From Apiosordaria backusii (taxonomy: Eukaryota > Ascomycota > Sordariomycetes > Sordariales > Lasiosphaeriaceae), in the NCBI GenBank assembly GCA_030549205.1, contig JAUKTV010000002.1, positions 1,984,001-2,048,000 of the forward strand: DNA of 64,000 nucleotides. The letters are read 5' to 3'. The notes below the pieces were generated by a model. That model ran no database searches. It was given only the letters and a program-made list of their open reading frames with translations, and was not told the DNA's origin. Position 1 is the first letter of the stretch. Each line of letters opens with the position of its first letter. The position numbers and the translations under genes were made by a program. Positions 1 through 12,988 of this stretch are shown here, piece by piece.

Positions 1-1372
1 TTAAATACAAATAAGGCATATACCGCTGTTTCCTGTATCTCCTACCCTTTGCTAATCTATTCCCATTGGCTCTCTATATCCCCCCAACCTATATATTTTG
101 ACCCTTTAGTAAACGCTACCAAATAACCTACTCATCACAATCACCACCAGCCTGAAAGCAACCAACGTCTTGGTATTCACCCTACCCATCACCCCCCCCT
201 CTCGTGGTGTCCTCCCCCTCGTGATGTCACCACCCTCTCGTTCTTGTCTAACCTCAGAGGAAACATCGCTACCTTTTTCAGGACTAACTCCTCCTTTTTT
301 TTTTGAGGCTTCCCTCCCTCTCGTTCAACCTTTTTCTTGAGAGCCCATTCGAGCTAGATGTTATGATCATGACAACGGGGAGACGAGCCAGACATATTGG
401 AGGGGTTTAAGTTTTTTGGTGGATTGAGTAAATTGCAACTCAAGAGGGGCTTGGAGTTTGGATCCGCCGCTGAAGAAGACAGAGGCGGAGGATGGGGGGG
501 TTGTGGTGATGTGGCGGTGGGTTTGGGGGCTTGTAGAGAGACGGAGTGTTGTTGATGGGGGGGACATTTTGGTCGTTGGGGGAGGGTGGTGGTGAGTTGG
601 TGGGGGGCCGCCACTGGTCGTCAAAAACCAGTGGGTTGGAGGTGGTGGTTCATTTTATATAATATGTCGTTGCGATACTGTCGATGCTGGGGGCTCGATC
701 TTGTGTAAGTGGGAGACACAAGACAACATCTTGAGATTCACAACCCCACAGATGCACGCCCGCCTTGGTAGTCATGGGTTATATCCCTTGGTTGGGAAGT
801 GCTCTCTTAGTATATACTAACTTCACCTTGCCCGGAAAGCATATTCTGAAGAAGGAGGTATGCATTTTCCCCCCGGGACCTGGTCGTGGTGTGGATCAAA
901 GACAAGTGGGTTAGGGTTAGACAGCGGTTGAAGCACCTGGTCCGTGCATGTAAGTCAGAAAAAGCCCCTCCACCAGAAGCTCGACTTCCTTTGGTCAACT
1001 TAAAACACCATCAAGCCAGGAAGACGGCTTCCGACGATATTTCTGCCTCAATTGCAGTTGCAAGACCGAAACAAGCTGCCAAGATGGAGGCTTCGTCGAA
1101 AGAGCCCCCGAAACAAAAGGTAAGCACCTCTCCGCGTCCTCCTTCCTCTTCTGTTGCTGGCGAGGGCGAGTCGCGCTCAGTGCACCTTCACGATGAGCGA
1201 CTCATCAAGGTCGCTGGGCGGATGGACCCGCCGACAATAGCAGTGCAGAGTCACACTTCTAAAACTTCTTCCAAGCGGAAGATTTGGATCTCTCATTCAT
1301 TTCTTGTCTCATATTCCCAACCTTTCATCTCTGTCTTGGAGCATCTTTGTTGTATCCAGTACAGACTTGATC
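1..1372. other. 5' intergenic / leader region of the TFIIIC gene
   Basis: I see no convincing gene here. The strand is strongly G-rich at about 475-625, which produces long proline-rich antisense frames that I regard as artefacts. A short ATG frame at 1084 runs into a good donor (GTAAGC at 1120), so the 5' leader of the downstream gene may contain an intron ending at a CAG before 1373. None of the acceptors I tried joins this frame to the main one. Two telomere-like TTAGGG units lie at 908-920. Confidence 0.5.
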
Positions 1373-4284
1373 ATGGATCCCCCCATCCACGAGAGGGATA
1401 TTCCCATCCCAAGCATCGAAGTTCACGAGACAACTTCGCCGGAGGCTTCTCGGTTTGCAGAACTCTCATCAGTGGAGCCGACTGCCGCGCCTGAGATAGC
1501 CATAGCTAGATCTCCCGGCGTCTCTGTGCAGTCCAAGCAACCCTATGCGACGTCACACTCCGTGCCTTCAAACAGCGACAGCTCTGGCCCGTCTGGATCG
1601 AGTTCGAATCTAACCGATCATCAAAAGTACCTTCCTCTTCGAGAGTTGACCCTCAACTCGAGGCCTCTGGTCAAGCGAGCCATCCAGTTCTCATGTGATG
1701 GCGACTTAGCTGTGGCCGCGGACGACTCGGTCCATGTTTTCGTCCCAGAGTTCCCAGATTTCTCGAGACGCAGGAAGAGAATCGCTGAGGGCGACGATCC
1801 GGAGTCCTCGGACGAAGAAACCAGTGGTCAGCAAGGCCAATACAAATCAGAGACTATCCGGACTCAGTACTCTGAGGGAAGCAAGCACATGCCCGTCTCA
1901 TTTCCGCCTCTCGACCCGCGGATCAACAAGGAGCTTTTCGAAGCCGAAAACATGCCTTTCCCGTACGACAAAACTTCCGCCACGCCTAAGAGCCAACGCG
2001 GCAGTAACGACAACGATGATCAAGAGGAAGGTGAAGAGGATGAAGAGGGCGACGAGGGTGATGACGATGATGAAGACGATGAGGACGAGTATGAGGACGA
2101 CTCTGACAATAGCAGCGGTGATGATGACCCCTCTGGAGGTGGCGCTCGGCTCGGCTCAAACCAGCCATACGGGGCAGGCTCTGGTCCCATCACCAGCGTC
2201 GGCAGCAGCATGAACCACGTCGTCAAAATCAGCTGGTCGCCATCCGAGCTTGGAGTCAACCGACGCCCGATTCTGGGCATTCTCACCGGAGCTGGCACCC
2301 TCGCCATGTACGGCGACGGTGACATGGCTGCGAACGTGCTCGGCCGCGCTAATGACTACATGCTCCAGCGCCGTGAGCTCGCGTCGTGGCTGGTCCTCTG
2401 GGGCGTGGGCGAGCGGATGATGGTCCCGGGCCAGTCCCCGGACTACAGCGAGTACATCCGTACCTTCGCGTGGGCCCAGGAAATTGGTCCTGGCCAGGCG
2501 TTGCTGGCGACGATGAACGACGCCAAAGAAATCGCCATCATCGGCGTGCAGACCGTTGTGTCTGTGGAGGAGGTTGGCGAGAAAGGCAGCCCGGCTAGCC
2601 CCGTTGAGAAGACGGTCTGGCACGTCCGAGAGATCGCCCGCTTCAAGGTGGATGGGCCCCATTTGCCTGTCTCTGTAAGTTATTCCATCCGAGCCTGGTT
2701 CGAAAAACATACAAAGTGCTGACGTCAGATGCAAGATCATGGATCCCGACTACGTCCCTTGCGGTACTAACTTTGGTCTCAGCTTTGGTCCCTGGCTCGA
2801 AGACGAGGGCGGCCGCACGTGTCTCATTGCATATCTTGACCGAAACTACGTCGGTTTCCGCAAGATTCGGATCAATAATCCTTGGATTCGAGGCAAGTTG
2901 CCGAAGCTTGAGGTCGAGAACAAGGACACCCACGGCCAATGTGTTCATCTGACTACGGATGGCTTTGTTGAGTTTGAGCAGGGGGTAAGTCTACATTTGA
3001 GGTTCTTTGGAATGATAGTTTTGGTACTAAGACCGCAAAAGCTTTCGCACATAGATGATAAGATCGGTTGTCGTGGAGTGATTTCTACAGGCTGGCATCC
3101 TGTTCCGTTCGAGGTCTTCCTCACTGGTGAATCTCCCATTAAGATTGAGAAGCACAAGACGAACGCCTGCGGAACTACGTATAACCTCGAGTATTGCGAG
3201 AACCCTATTATTGGTAAGTTCCTTTTTTGAAAAGAACCTCTCCTGAGAGTCCACTGACATCTGCTGGCTAGATATGGTTGTTCACCCCCCTCTTGACCCA
3301 GCTAGACCAACTCGGACCCCTTTCTACACCTTGGTCCGCTTGTCAGCCACGCCCACAACCCCTGACTGGTACGAGACCAACCTCCCTGTTGCTGTCGACG
3401 CAGATCCCAACAGCCCTTACTTCCAATGGGTTCGCACCATCAAACAAAAGCTCGAGATCTTGGTCCCAGCCGACATGTACCAGAAGCGTGCCTACGGCGC
3501 TGACGATAGTGACTCCGACGAGGAGTCTGACGACGGCGATCTCATGGAAGATACCATCGAAGATGATGAAGGCATCAGCTACATGGGCGAGGGACTCACT
3601 CCGATTGACGCTACCACGGGTGGCGATGCCGCAAAGGAGGTCAAGGTCGCCCCTGAGGTCCATCCTCATCGCTTCCGCTTCCATGGCCTGACCTTGTCTC
3701 CCGGCGGTGGTGCCTCTGCTGTTTTGGTGTCTGCTCACAGCACACAGCACCCTGAGCGAGGTGGTTGGCACACACAACGATCGCAGGTGCTGTTCAGTCA
3801 CAAGTCCCGACGTGGTTCCGACCGTCTTCGAGATCTATCCATCGACGACACGAACCTCAACTTTGCCTTGTTGCAGTCTTTGACTACTGAAGGCAAGCTA
3901 TTCGAGTATCTCTACGGCGGCGGCCCCGAGGTGCCAGGCGTTCACTACCCTCTCTCCTCCGATCCCCGTCATGCCCATGTCGCCCAAATCTTTGCCCCTG
4001 TGGTGCAGAATCAGAAGTGTGACGTCTGCGGAGCGGCCATTACTCAGAAAATGGTGGAGGAGGACTTAATCGGATGCGAGATGGGGCACTTTTTCGGAAT
4101 CTGCGCTCTGAGCGGGCTGGCTGTGCAGAAGCCGGGCATGACCAGGAGCTGCGGGACATGCGGGTTCAAGACGATGAGGCCTGAGATTTTGTTGCAGAAG
4201 GTTCCGGAGAATATCAAGGAGGAGGTGAAGGGTATTATTGGCAGGGGCAGCTGCATGGCGTGCTCCGGTAAGTTCCTCAGCTGA
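1373..4284 (+). CDS. TFIIIC-type RNA polymerase III transcription factor subunit (beta-propeller plus zinc finger)
   Basis: Join 1373-2674, 2736-2984, 3042-3213, 3272-4284 (911 aa). The three introns are 61, 57 and 58 bp and keep frame; the first two use AAG acceptors. The ATG at 1373 is the first in frame. The middle part resembles the TFIIIC delta/90-kDa N-terminal propeller. An acidic Asp/Glu tract (about residues 220-250) interrupts it and a second acidic tract follows near 3510-3570. The C-terminus has a CDVCG...GCEMGHFFGIC...CGTCGF cysteine/histidine array matching the putative TFIIIC zinc finger, and ends in a further CMAC pair. By family knowledge the protein would bind tRNA/5S promoters within TFIIIC in the nucleus. 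The family call rests mainly on the zinc finger and general layout; the exact subunit is uncertain. Confidence 0.8.
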
Positions 4285-4679
4285 GGGACGTTGATCACGA
4301 TTGTTATGGTTGGTGGGAAAAAAGGATGGATGCTGGGCTGGCTTCTGGGATACTGGTTGATACCCCCAATGGTGTTGGTGGTCTAGCGTTTTTGTCACTC
4401 GGCATGGGATAGGCTGATAGTGATTTGCTTGTAAGGATTTAGTGTGACATACTCTAGTTTGAGTATAGCGGATAATAAACACCACCCAGGTAGTTTCGCA
4501 TTTCTCTACGAGTGAAAAAGAAGATGTGTGCAAGGTCAAGGGGATCGTGGCCCCGATATAGGTATCGATTGTAAAAAGCATAGCTGGCTGAGTATAACAA
4601 TGCAGAATAATAAGACAATATGAAACCAGGTCGTTTACCTGTAATGTATGTACATGGAACCTCTCCCATCTTTCCGTCA
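4285..4679. other. Convergent 3' intergenic region
   Basis: This lies between the stops of the TFIIIC and GPI8 genes, which point toward each other. It holds only the two 3' untranslated regions; I see no gene. Confidence 0.6.
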
Positions 4680-6029
4680 TCAACCTCCCCAACTCTCAAC
4701 GCGGCTCGACTGCTTGTGAGACGTCGTAGGTCGTGGGTTGTCCGAGTTGGAGCGTGGATGCCCAGCGAAGCAACGATGCGCCCTGGATGAGCCCAGGCGG
4801 CTAATAGAGACGCTTCTTCTGTGTAATATAGTTCTTCTCAACAACTCCTCATACCACACCCTCCAGATACGACCCCAACCCCAGAGCGCCGCGCACCCCG
4901 CCAGCGCCGTCGCCCCGACAATCTTCTTGGTCCACCAGTTATCATCCGTCAGCGGCTTCGCAACCTGCTGAATCTTCCTTTGTTGCTGCAGCCTCTTCTC
5001 CGTCCCAGCGTTGACACTAGCAGAGGCAGTAGCATTCCTCTCCGCGGCCTCCTGCTCCTCTGCTCTCTTGTGCAATTCCGCAATCGTCCTGCTAAGCTTG
5101 ACCATCTCCTCTTCAAACGAGCTATTCGTCGTCGTCCCAACCTCGACGTTTTGAACATTCCCAAAGAAATCCGTCACTAGCCGCCGCCTGGCCTCGTCTG
5201 CGCCACCCTTGAAAAGATCGTACCGCACCCCGGCGTGGCTGTGGATCTTTTCGTAACTGTAGCTGTCAAAGAGGTCGCCTACTGTCTTCTTGGAGGATGT
5301 GTCCTTGACTTCGGACTCGAGGAACTCGAGGTTGTAGTAGGTGTACCGGTCGATGACGGCCACCCCGATATCGTTGTCGGCGTGGTGGCTGTAGCTGGAC
5401 TGGTCGAGCTCGGAGCTGCCCGTGGCGATGATGTTGGGGGAGTAGAGCTTCGAGTACATGGTATTCGCCTGGCAGGTGTCGATCATGAACAAGATCTCAT
5501 GATACCGGCGCTTTTCCCACATTTGCTCAAACGCATCTGCCAAGTCCCACGCGCCGATTTCCTCGGCGTCTTGGAACTTGAGGAACTCGTTGCCCCCGTG
5601 GCCGGTCATGTAGACTAGGATATTGGAGCGGTCGTCGGTTAGGAGGCGCTTGGAGCGGGGCATTTCCTCGCCGACTCGGTCGGTTAGTAACCGGATGAAG
5701 TTCTCGACGGTGACTTCGTAGCCGCGGTAGTCGACTTCGATGTTGTCGCCGTAGAGGTCGACGGCGCGGTCGGCGTTGGAGTAGACTGTCCCGGGAAAAG
5801 CGTTGCGGGGGTTGCAGGCCATGTCGTCGGGGAGCATGAGGATGATTTGGGAGTCGGGGATGCCGAGGCGTTTGACGGTGCGGTAGATGGAGAGGACGTT
5901 GGCGAGGTGGCGGTAGTTGAACCAGAAGCGGGAGGTGCAGACTAGGACGGCCCAGTTGGAGGTGTGTTCTGCGTAGGAGGGGGCGGCGCCAAGGAGGGCG
6001 AGGGGGAGGAGGAGGGAGGTGAGCTTCAT
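4680..6029 (-). CDS. GPI8: GPI-anchor transamidase catalytic subunit (peptidase C13, GPI8/PIG-K)
   Basis: Single-exon gene of 449 aa starting at the ATG read from 6029. The frame is open further upstream but lacks a signal peptide there, whereas this start gives MKLTSLLLPLALLG, a good ER signal. The caspase-like fold shows both catalytic residues: His144 in MTGHGGNEF and Cys186 in IDTCQANTM. The flanking NYRHLANVLSIYR and LPDDMACNPRN blocks are hallmark GPI8 sequence. A hydrophobic segment near the C-terminus (KKIVGATALAGCAALWGW) fits the family's membrane anchor. In the ER it would cleave the C-terminal signal of precursors and attach the GPI anchor. The final 50 residues are Arg/Ser-rich and less typical, so a small unrecognised 3' intron is possible. 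Confidence 0.95.
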   Translation of the reverse strand: MKLTSLLLPLALLGAAPSYAEHTSNWAVLVCTSRFWFNYRHLANVLSIYRTVKRLGIPDSQIILMLPDDMACNPRNAFPGTVYSNADRAVDLYGDNIEVDYRGYEVTVENFIRLLTDRVGEEMPRSKRLLTDDRSNILVYMTGHGGNEFLKFQDAEEIGAWDLADAFEQMWEKRRYHEILFMIDTCQANTMYSKLYSPNIIATGSSELDQSSYSHHADNDIGVAVIDRYTYYNLEFLESEVKDTSSKKTVGDLFDSYSYEKIHSHAGVRYDLFKGGADEARRRLVTDFFGNVQNVEVGTTTNSSFEEEMVKLSRTIAELHKRAEEQEAAERNATASASVNAGTEKRLQQQRKIQQVAKPLTDDNWWTKKIVGATALAGCAALWGWGRIWRVWYEELLRRTILHRRSVSISRLGSSRAHRCFAGHPRSNSDNPRPTTSHKQSSRVESWGG

Positions 6030-7502
6030 TTTGGCGGTAGGTGTGTATACTTCGTAGGGAAGCTGGTGGGTGTGAACTGCGATCACGAAGGGAGCGTGGT
6101 GTTGAGGCAAACGAGTGGACAGTGGTCGGAATCTTGGCGTCTGAAGTTTGGGACAGCGGCTCAGTCGGATTGAAACATTGACGCCTCGAAATAAAATCAC
6201 CTGTTCTGGTGATCGGCCTAATGGTGGCTATTTTCTACTGGCCGTCGATGTCCGGGCTGCTCGGACTCGGTGGTGGGATATCGAACTGTCGACGTTCAAC
6301 GCCATCAGTTAGCCAGGGGGCGTCAACATCAGGACGACACACGTCGCGGTTGTTTCAGTGCCAAGGCCAATTTAAGAGACAGCCAAGAATTACATAAGCC
6401 GTTCTCTTTCTCAGATCTCAAACCGGGGACGGAGATAAATGGGGCGAGTGCAACTGAAACACGAAGCCTGCCCCACAGCCAAGGCCCCCTTGGGTGCCCT
6501 GTGCATCCAGCGATCAGGGCGCACCGCCTTTAGCGCCATAACGGGGCTAGGATTTGCCGAACGCCGAACTTGGGACAAGGGGCCAAGGCGACCAGAAGTT
6601 TTGCCAAAGCTCCAGGCCCAGAGCGGCCTTTCACGTTGGCACAAGACGAGGCCATTGATCACACGTCCCGATCTGTGGGGTTGAAGGCTGGAGCATGTGA
6701 CAACGTGACGACACTGTTCCGGCCGCTCAAGCAGCAACAGACCGCGGGGCAGTTGGAGAACGGCCCCCCGCCCCCCTACACTGAAAAGACCCTGGACAAA
6801 CCACGCTATTTGTTGCAGGCATCGCATGAGCTCCAGCCATATCCTATGACTACAAGAGCACTTTGACTGACATTGACACCAAAGCACAGCTGCTTCCTTT
6901 CATCGTTCAGATCTTTCAGCTGAGCAAGTGCATGCATCGTGGCAGACAGAAGCGTCCTACCAAAGCTGCCGGCAGTTTTCCTTGGAAGATATTTCCTTGG
7001 AAGACGGAAAGACAGAGCCTGCCGACGGATTACTTGTCGTAAAGCCACGCCATCAGCTGCACGGCGGTTGGCTCGAGAAATAGCTGCATCAGCCATCCGC
7101 CCCCCCACAGTCCGCTCATCGACGCATCGACATCCCAGCGACAGCCAAACCACCAGCCGGCGAACCGAAACCTACAACTACAAGCCGCTCCCCTCGAGCT
7201 CCGTCCTCTCTCCATCCCCTTAGCAGATTAACCAGACTTGTATTTAACCAACGACGGCTCGACACAGTCTCCCTTTAACCCATACACTATCCTGCGGCAG
7301 TTGTCGATCTATTAGCTTTATCCCCGCTTTTCCCACGACTGCTCGACCCAGGATCCCGTCTCCAACCCCACATCGTGACGTCCTTGGTCGAGATCTCCAC
7401 GACCTCCCCGGTGGTACTCATAAGGGTCGGTTCTGGTGGACACAATCCCAACGGCTTTCCATATCCTCAGAATCAGCCACAGGAAACAAACATTAACTCA
7501 TC
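6030..7502. promoter_or_regulatory. Divergent promoter region
   Basis: A 1.5-kb interval shared by the 5' ends of GPI8 (minus strand) and the histidine-phosphatase gene (plus strand). Short frames on both strands show no recognisable family and lack splice-compatible extensions. C/T-rich tracts at about 7230-7500 precede the phosphatase start, as is common upstream of fungal start codons. Confidence 0.5.
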
Positions 7503-9633
7503 ATGGGTCGCCCACCGGCGTACCTGTTTGTGGTGAGGTAAGTGCTTGCCACAGCGGTTTTGGGGGGTTTTTGTTGACGTAGGCTATAGGCACGGGTACC
7601 GTCTAGATGCCGCCGACAAGCAATGGCATCTATCATCACCCGCCCCATACGACCCACCTCTTACCTACAGCGGTTGGCAACAATGCAAGAATCTTGGTGT
7701 ACGAATTGCTTCAATACTGCGAGAGAGAGTAAAAGAAGATGAGCTCGAGGCGAGGAAGAAGCCAGACCCAAACAGAAAGCGAAAGCGATACAAGGTAGTC
7801 TTGCACAGCTCGCCGTTTCTTCGATGCATCCAGACATCAATTGCCATCAGTGCAGGACTGGCACAGGATTCGACCCCTTTTGGACCTACCGACTCGGACT
7901 CGCGGCCGCCCACACCTCCTCCCGCCCTCGAAGGACGACCACGGCCACCAAGTATCATCACTGAAACAGGAGAGAAGCCTGTGAAGATTCGAAAATCTGT
8001 TTTAAGACTAGACGCATTTCTTGGAGAATGGCTTTCGCCTACCTATTTCGAACTCATCACTCCGCCCCCAGAGTCAATCATGATGCTTGCCTCTGCTAAG
8101 TCAGAGCTCCTCAGACGCGAAGACTATACCCAATACCCAAACCTCGGCGGTCATCATCATTCCAACTCACAAGGTCATCTTTGGAGCCCAACAGGCCGAC
8201 CAAGTCCAGCTTCTCCTCCCAGTGATGGGGGACATGACAGCTTTGGGAATATGGCTAGCCTGAGCAATGCTTTGCCTAGAAGTCCCAATATCGACAGCCA
8301 GGGTAGTGCAACGAGCAGTCTGAGCACGAGGCCTTCCACGGCCAAGCCCGATGTAAGCGGATATGTGTCTCCGGTGCCACATTACGCCGTCAGCAACAAC
8401 ACCACCATTCCTCCAGGATATGTAGCGCATGCTCGAGACTCCTGTGTTAAGGTTGACTACCAGTGGGACTCCAGGGTACCCCTTCTAGAATGGGGAGATG
8501 GCGGAAGCTTCCCTGAAGAGTGGGCGAACATGCACAAGAGGTTCCGTAGTGGGGTCCAAAAGTTGGTGAATTGGTATACGACGGAAGAGTACCCCACAGA
8601 TATGATCACCAAGTTTGCATTCCCAGCTGGTAGGAGGGGATCACATGCCACCGAGGAAGATGATGATGAGGTCGAGACAGAGGCGGTGGTCATCATGGTA
8701 TCCCATGGTGCCGGCTGCAATGCCTTGATCGGGGCGATTACTCACCAACCTGTGCTCATGGATGTCGGCATGGCATCACTCACTATGGCTGTTCGGAAGC
8801 CCGAGACTGAGATTAATGATCTATACAGCTCCAATTCTGCCGACCTGCCGCCTGTGCATCAGCTGTACGACCTCAAGTTGTTTGCCAACAGTGATCACAT
8901 TCGATCCGCGCCTACCACGCCGAACCCGACTCGATCTCCTTCGGCGGGTACTGTCACGAACGGTCCCCGTGGGCGACACATGTCATTTTCTTCGACATTG
9001 AGCAACTTCTCCTGGAACGACAATAACAACAGCCGTGGCTCCTCAGCAAACATGGCTCTCAATGGCCTTAGAAGGACCACATCAAGCACCTACGGCAGCA
9101 CGCCTTCGATTGGCAGTAAGCTCTCATACGGCATCAGCAGCGGCGGGGGCATTACAGTTGGCAGTGGTGTCACGTCTTTCTCGGCAAACAAGGGGTCAAC
9201 CTTTGGACATAGACCGTCCCTCGGGCTTTGGTCTCCTATCTCTTCTCAGCCGGAAGAGGACGAAGATGATGACTTCTTGCTTCCCAACTTCGGCGCCGCC
9301 GACCCAAAGCCAGCTTCTTCGTCCGTCACACCAAAGCCGCTGGAAGGTTCTGCCACTCCTACACCTGTTCCAGCCAGCAGCAGCAGCAGCACCAACACTG
9401 CTCAAGATTCGTTCAATCTCTCTATTAACCCTAGAGGGACCAGCAGTGTCGATCGAATTCCAACCCCATCCTTTCCTCCGGTTACGACTCCCAAGCCGGA
9501 ATCGTCAGAGCAACTCGGGGATGGGCCTGGTGGACTCTGGGGTGGTAGCGGCCCCAGGCCGCCTGAGGATGCTGATAGACTGAGGGATACTAGCTTTTCT
9601 AAGAGACGGTGGACTGTTACTGAGCGGAGTTAA
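7503..9633 (+). CDS. Histidine phosphatase (phosphoglycerate mutase superfamily) with long low-complexity tail
   Basis: Join 7503-7537, 7590-9633 (692 aa). The first exon (MGRPPAYLFVV plus AG) splices by a 52-bp intron to G-CAC-GGG and so creates the catalytic RHG (Arg12-His13-Gly14); the intron interrupts the Arg codon. A second catalytic His lies at about residue 384 in IIMVSHGAGCNALIG. A VVLHSSPFLRC block near residue 85 matches the conserved SPFLRCIQT segment of UBASH3/Sts-like phosphatases. From about residue 400 onward the protein is Ser/Thr/Pro/Gly-rich and probably disordered. Substrate is not predictable; cytosolic protein or small-molecule phosphatase activity is likely. Confidence 0.85.
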
Positions 9634-10617
9634 CAGCTCCAATGTGTTGGACACTTTACCAGACAGCATAGCAGGACTTGAGGCTGTCTTTCTTTCCCTT
9701 CTGTCTTTTACCCTAGCATCTTCGAAAAAAATGTCTTGGTGCGGCTGAAGATGAGACAGCGAGCATTTCTAATTTTTCTTCAATTCGTTGATACCTGGTT
9801 GTGACATCTTGACGACGCTAGCTTACGTGTAGTTGCTTGGATGGATCGGTGATAAATGGGCACACAAACACAATCACAGAGAGAGGGGGGGAGCGAGAGC
9901 AAGAGGTATAATGATGTATGATGATAGGAGCATATGGCTGGATACGGAAAAGTTGTTTTTGTTCTTCTTGCATTTGGTTTGTGGATGATGAATAGGAATA
10001 TGATGTAGTCATTATATTATCTTTAATGTTGTCAACAGACTGTGGGTTGTGTTTTTCCTGCTTGTCAGCCTACCTAGGTACGTGACAAATATCATTCCAT
10101 GTCCATTGTCTAGTCTAGCCTGATTGATCCAAGGAGTGTTTGATCGACACGGCAAGTGGCCGGGCCACAATCGAGCCTCTTGGCTTCCTGCTCAAGAGAG
10201 TAGACTTCCAGAAGACTTCCCTTGGTTGAGTAGAAGGCCCGGTTTAGCCAAGTTGGCTTTGTGAGCAGGCTGAAGATGGTGCCGCGTGAACAACACCGGA
10301 TAATTCTCATCTGATCAAGACAAATATTCCCGAGAAATTGATTGTTCTAGAATTTTGCTTGTGCTCGTCAAGAGTAGTGGTACTAATACAGTTGTTTACC
10401 CTGCCCTTACGTTCATTCCTTCCTTCCATGCTCTGACCATTTCCAAGATGTGCAAGATACAAAAGAGATGGCTATCATGATGGCGGCCGTGGTATCATTC
10501 CCTTCCTTCCTTCCTTCCTTTCCAACTATGCTTTACCAGAAAACCCATGTTTTTCTCATCAATATCATTCATTACATCCCACCCAGTCAGTCAGTCAGTC
10601 ATAACATCATTCAGGTT
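9634..10617. other. Convergent 3' intergenic region with microsatellites
   Basis: Two converging 3' untranslated regions. It contains a TTCC microsatellite near 10500-10520 and a GTCA repeat near 10585-10600. No gene seen. Confidence 0.5.
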
Positions 10618-12988
10618 TCAGTCGGTATCAAAAAAACTCCCACTCCTCTTCACCCCCCCTTCTATTCCACCATCCCCCATCATCCCCAGATCAACCAGCC
10701 CCATCCACCTCCCATCCCCCCTTTTTATCTGTTCTCCCCAAAGCCACCACCCCGTCCCTACAATTCCCCCCAAAACCATAACACTAATCCCAAACCCGAG
10801 GGATAATCCCCTCAGCCCCTCCCACACAACCCAGTTACCAGTCTGCACCCCCATGACGAATATCCCGATCATGATTCTTTTGTAAAATTCCACTGAATAC
10901 CCCATGTCAACTTCGTTTGTCATCTTGACTCCCAGGTTCCTTGACGTGAACGCGGTGGATTCCCCTATCGCCACTCTTTGCAACCCGTGCTCAAGGGTAG
11001 CGGCTCCGGCGGCGAGCAGACCGAAGACGAAACCTATCGCGGGGAGGGAGACGCGTTTGCCGGTGAAATCCCCGCTGAACATTGATAATTCAGGATCGGG
11101 GGGGAAGGAGGTGGGGGTGAGGGAGTTGCCGATGTGAAGGCCGAACGTTAAAATGCCAATGAAGGAGAGGACGGAACCAATGGCGATGACACAGAGGAAA
11201 ACTTTGGGAGTGGAGGAGGAGATGGTGGAGTATTTATGGCTGTAAAAGTTGAATATCGCTACCGGGATGAGAGACAGCAAGAACGGGCCGACGAATAGCG
11301 CGCCGATTGAGCTAGGGGTGAGGGCGAAGGGTAAAGGGTGGAAGATCAGTGACAAAGAGGAGGAGAAGGACCATAACGCGGAGACAGGGAGGAAGCTGAT
11401 GAGGAATAATAATAGGGTTGTTGGGGCGATCAAGGCGCGGGGGGCTTGGAGGAGCAAAGGCGTGGAGATGGGGGCGGAGTAAGAGTGTGGTTTTAGTTTT
11501 GCGAGGTAGGTCCAAGCTGTCTCCCACGAGAGAAACTTGTAAGGGGCGAGGGGGAGGGAGGTTTTGTATTTGTTGGTGTTCATGAGGCCGAAGGATGAAA
11601 GGCCGGTTCCCGGGGTTTGGGCGGCGGAGGCGGCGGCGGAGAGGGTGTAGGCACGGTCAAAGACTGTTTCTGGGCAGCCGAGGGTGATTGCTGGGACGGC
11701 GAGGACGAAGAAGGTGCTGAGGATGGTGAATTGCAGGCTGAACCCGGAGGGGGATTGAGAGGCGACGCCGCCGAGAATAGGGGGAAACCAGAGGGTGGTT
11801 GTGGCGATGGTGGCGTGGATGGTGATTTTGAGGTTGCGTTCGTGCTCCTTTTCATTGTCAGTTTTGTTGTGCTGGAGAAGGAGATTGGGGGAAACCTTAC
11901 GAAATAGGTATCCTGAATGCTCCCCAACACTAACGCATCCCACGCTCCCCATCCCAGCCCTTGGAATACTCTCGCGGCCATGCACTGCCCATACGCACCC
12001 TCAAAGGCAACGTTGGTATTCCATACCGTGCCGATGAAGAACATTATTAATGACCCCAGATAAAGTGGTCTCTTCCCAACTATTCTCGCAGCAATCAGAC
12101 ACCCCAGCCCAGAAATCGCCGATAAAATAAGCGGCACACCTGTCAACGCGGCAGCAGCTGTATATGACACTTGATACAACTGCGACACCTGAGCGTTGAC
12201 AGTCATGAATATCGTTTTTGTTACTCCCGTCATAGCAACTATGAGCATGAGCGACCAGAAGTTGAGTTCTTTGCGCCATGTTGGCCAGTTCTACCGCTCT
12301 CGTCAGTTAATTATTCTTGAATAAAGAGTGTGGACACCCATACCAAAGGATCATCCAGATCATCACTCGGCTGCGGCACCAATTCCACATGACTATACTT
12401 CCCCTGCCCATACTTTATCCTCCGCGGCACATTCAACGACGAAGCTGCCGTCGAAGTCCACGACATTCTCGGTTTCGAATTCATCAAGGAAACAGGCGGA
12501 AACTCTATCGTTGTTGCCGCTGACGTTGCCGTCTTGGTCGTAGCTGACGTCCCAGGTCTAGTAGGCGGATTCATACCCAATGGCTGCTGTGGCCTCACGC
12601 TCGGAGGTAGTGGTTTCGCTGGAGGAGGTCTATTTGGTGCTGGCACACTTGGTGGCGGTACACTTGGCGGTGGCATACTCGGTGGTGGTAACAGTGCTGT
12701 TGATGTGATGAAAGCACTCGCGCTAGTCGTACTCCTCGATAATCCCCCTACTTTTGACACCGGCCTCGGTGGTAACGGCCGGTTTGGTGGCTCTTTCGGA
12801 CTGCTGCTCGAGTTCAATGACGACTGTGATGGCTTCTTCTTCGCCATCATATGATGTGGTTCCTTCGCTGGAGGTGGTGGTGGTGGAAACGACTCGATCA
12901 AACCGGCTGTGCTGCTCCCATCGTTCCCGGTCCCTCCTCCATTGAGTCCCAGCTCTTTCATCAGGTCTATCCCCAGGTCCTGGCCCAT
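10618..12988 (-). CDS. Major facilitator superfamily transporter with proline-rich N-terminal extension
   Basis: Complement of join(10618-11847, 11901-12290, 12344-12988), 754 aa. Both introns are 53 bp and phase 0. The first join makes DDPLNWPTWRKELN, a signature preceding TM1 in fungal DHA-type MFS proteins; the second makes QDTYFEHERNLKITIH. About 215 N-terminal residues are cytosolic and Pro/Ser-rich with PPPPPP and PPPSVP runs, and about 12 hydrophobic segments follow. The segment YLGSLIMFFIGTVWN and the VFQGLGWGAWDALV helix are typical transporter sequence. Substrate cannot be told from sequence. The N-terminal start could be further upstream if another intron exists. Confidence 0.85.

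Noticed and set aside
354..624. Antisense Pro-rich frames
   Set aside because: Simple products of a G-rich strand; two frames overlap, no domain and no splice link.
886..1494. 202-codon plus-strand frame overlapping the TFIIIC start
   Set aside because: It begins without an ATG, overlaps the true start in another frame and shows no domain.
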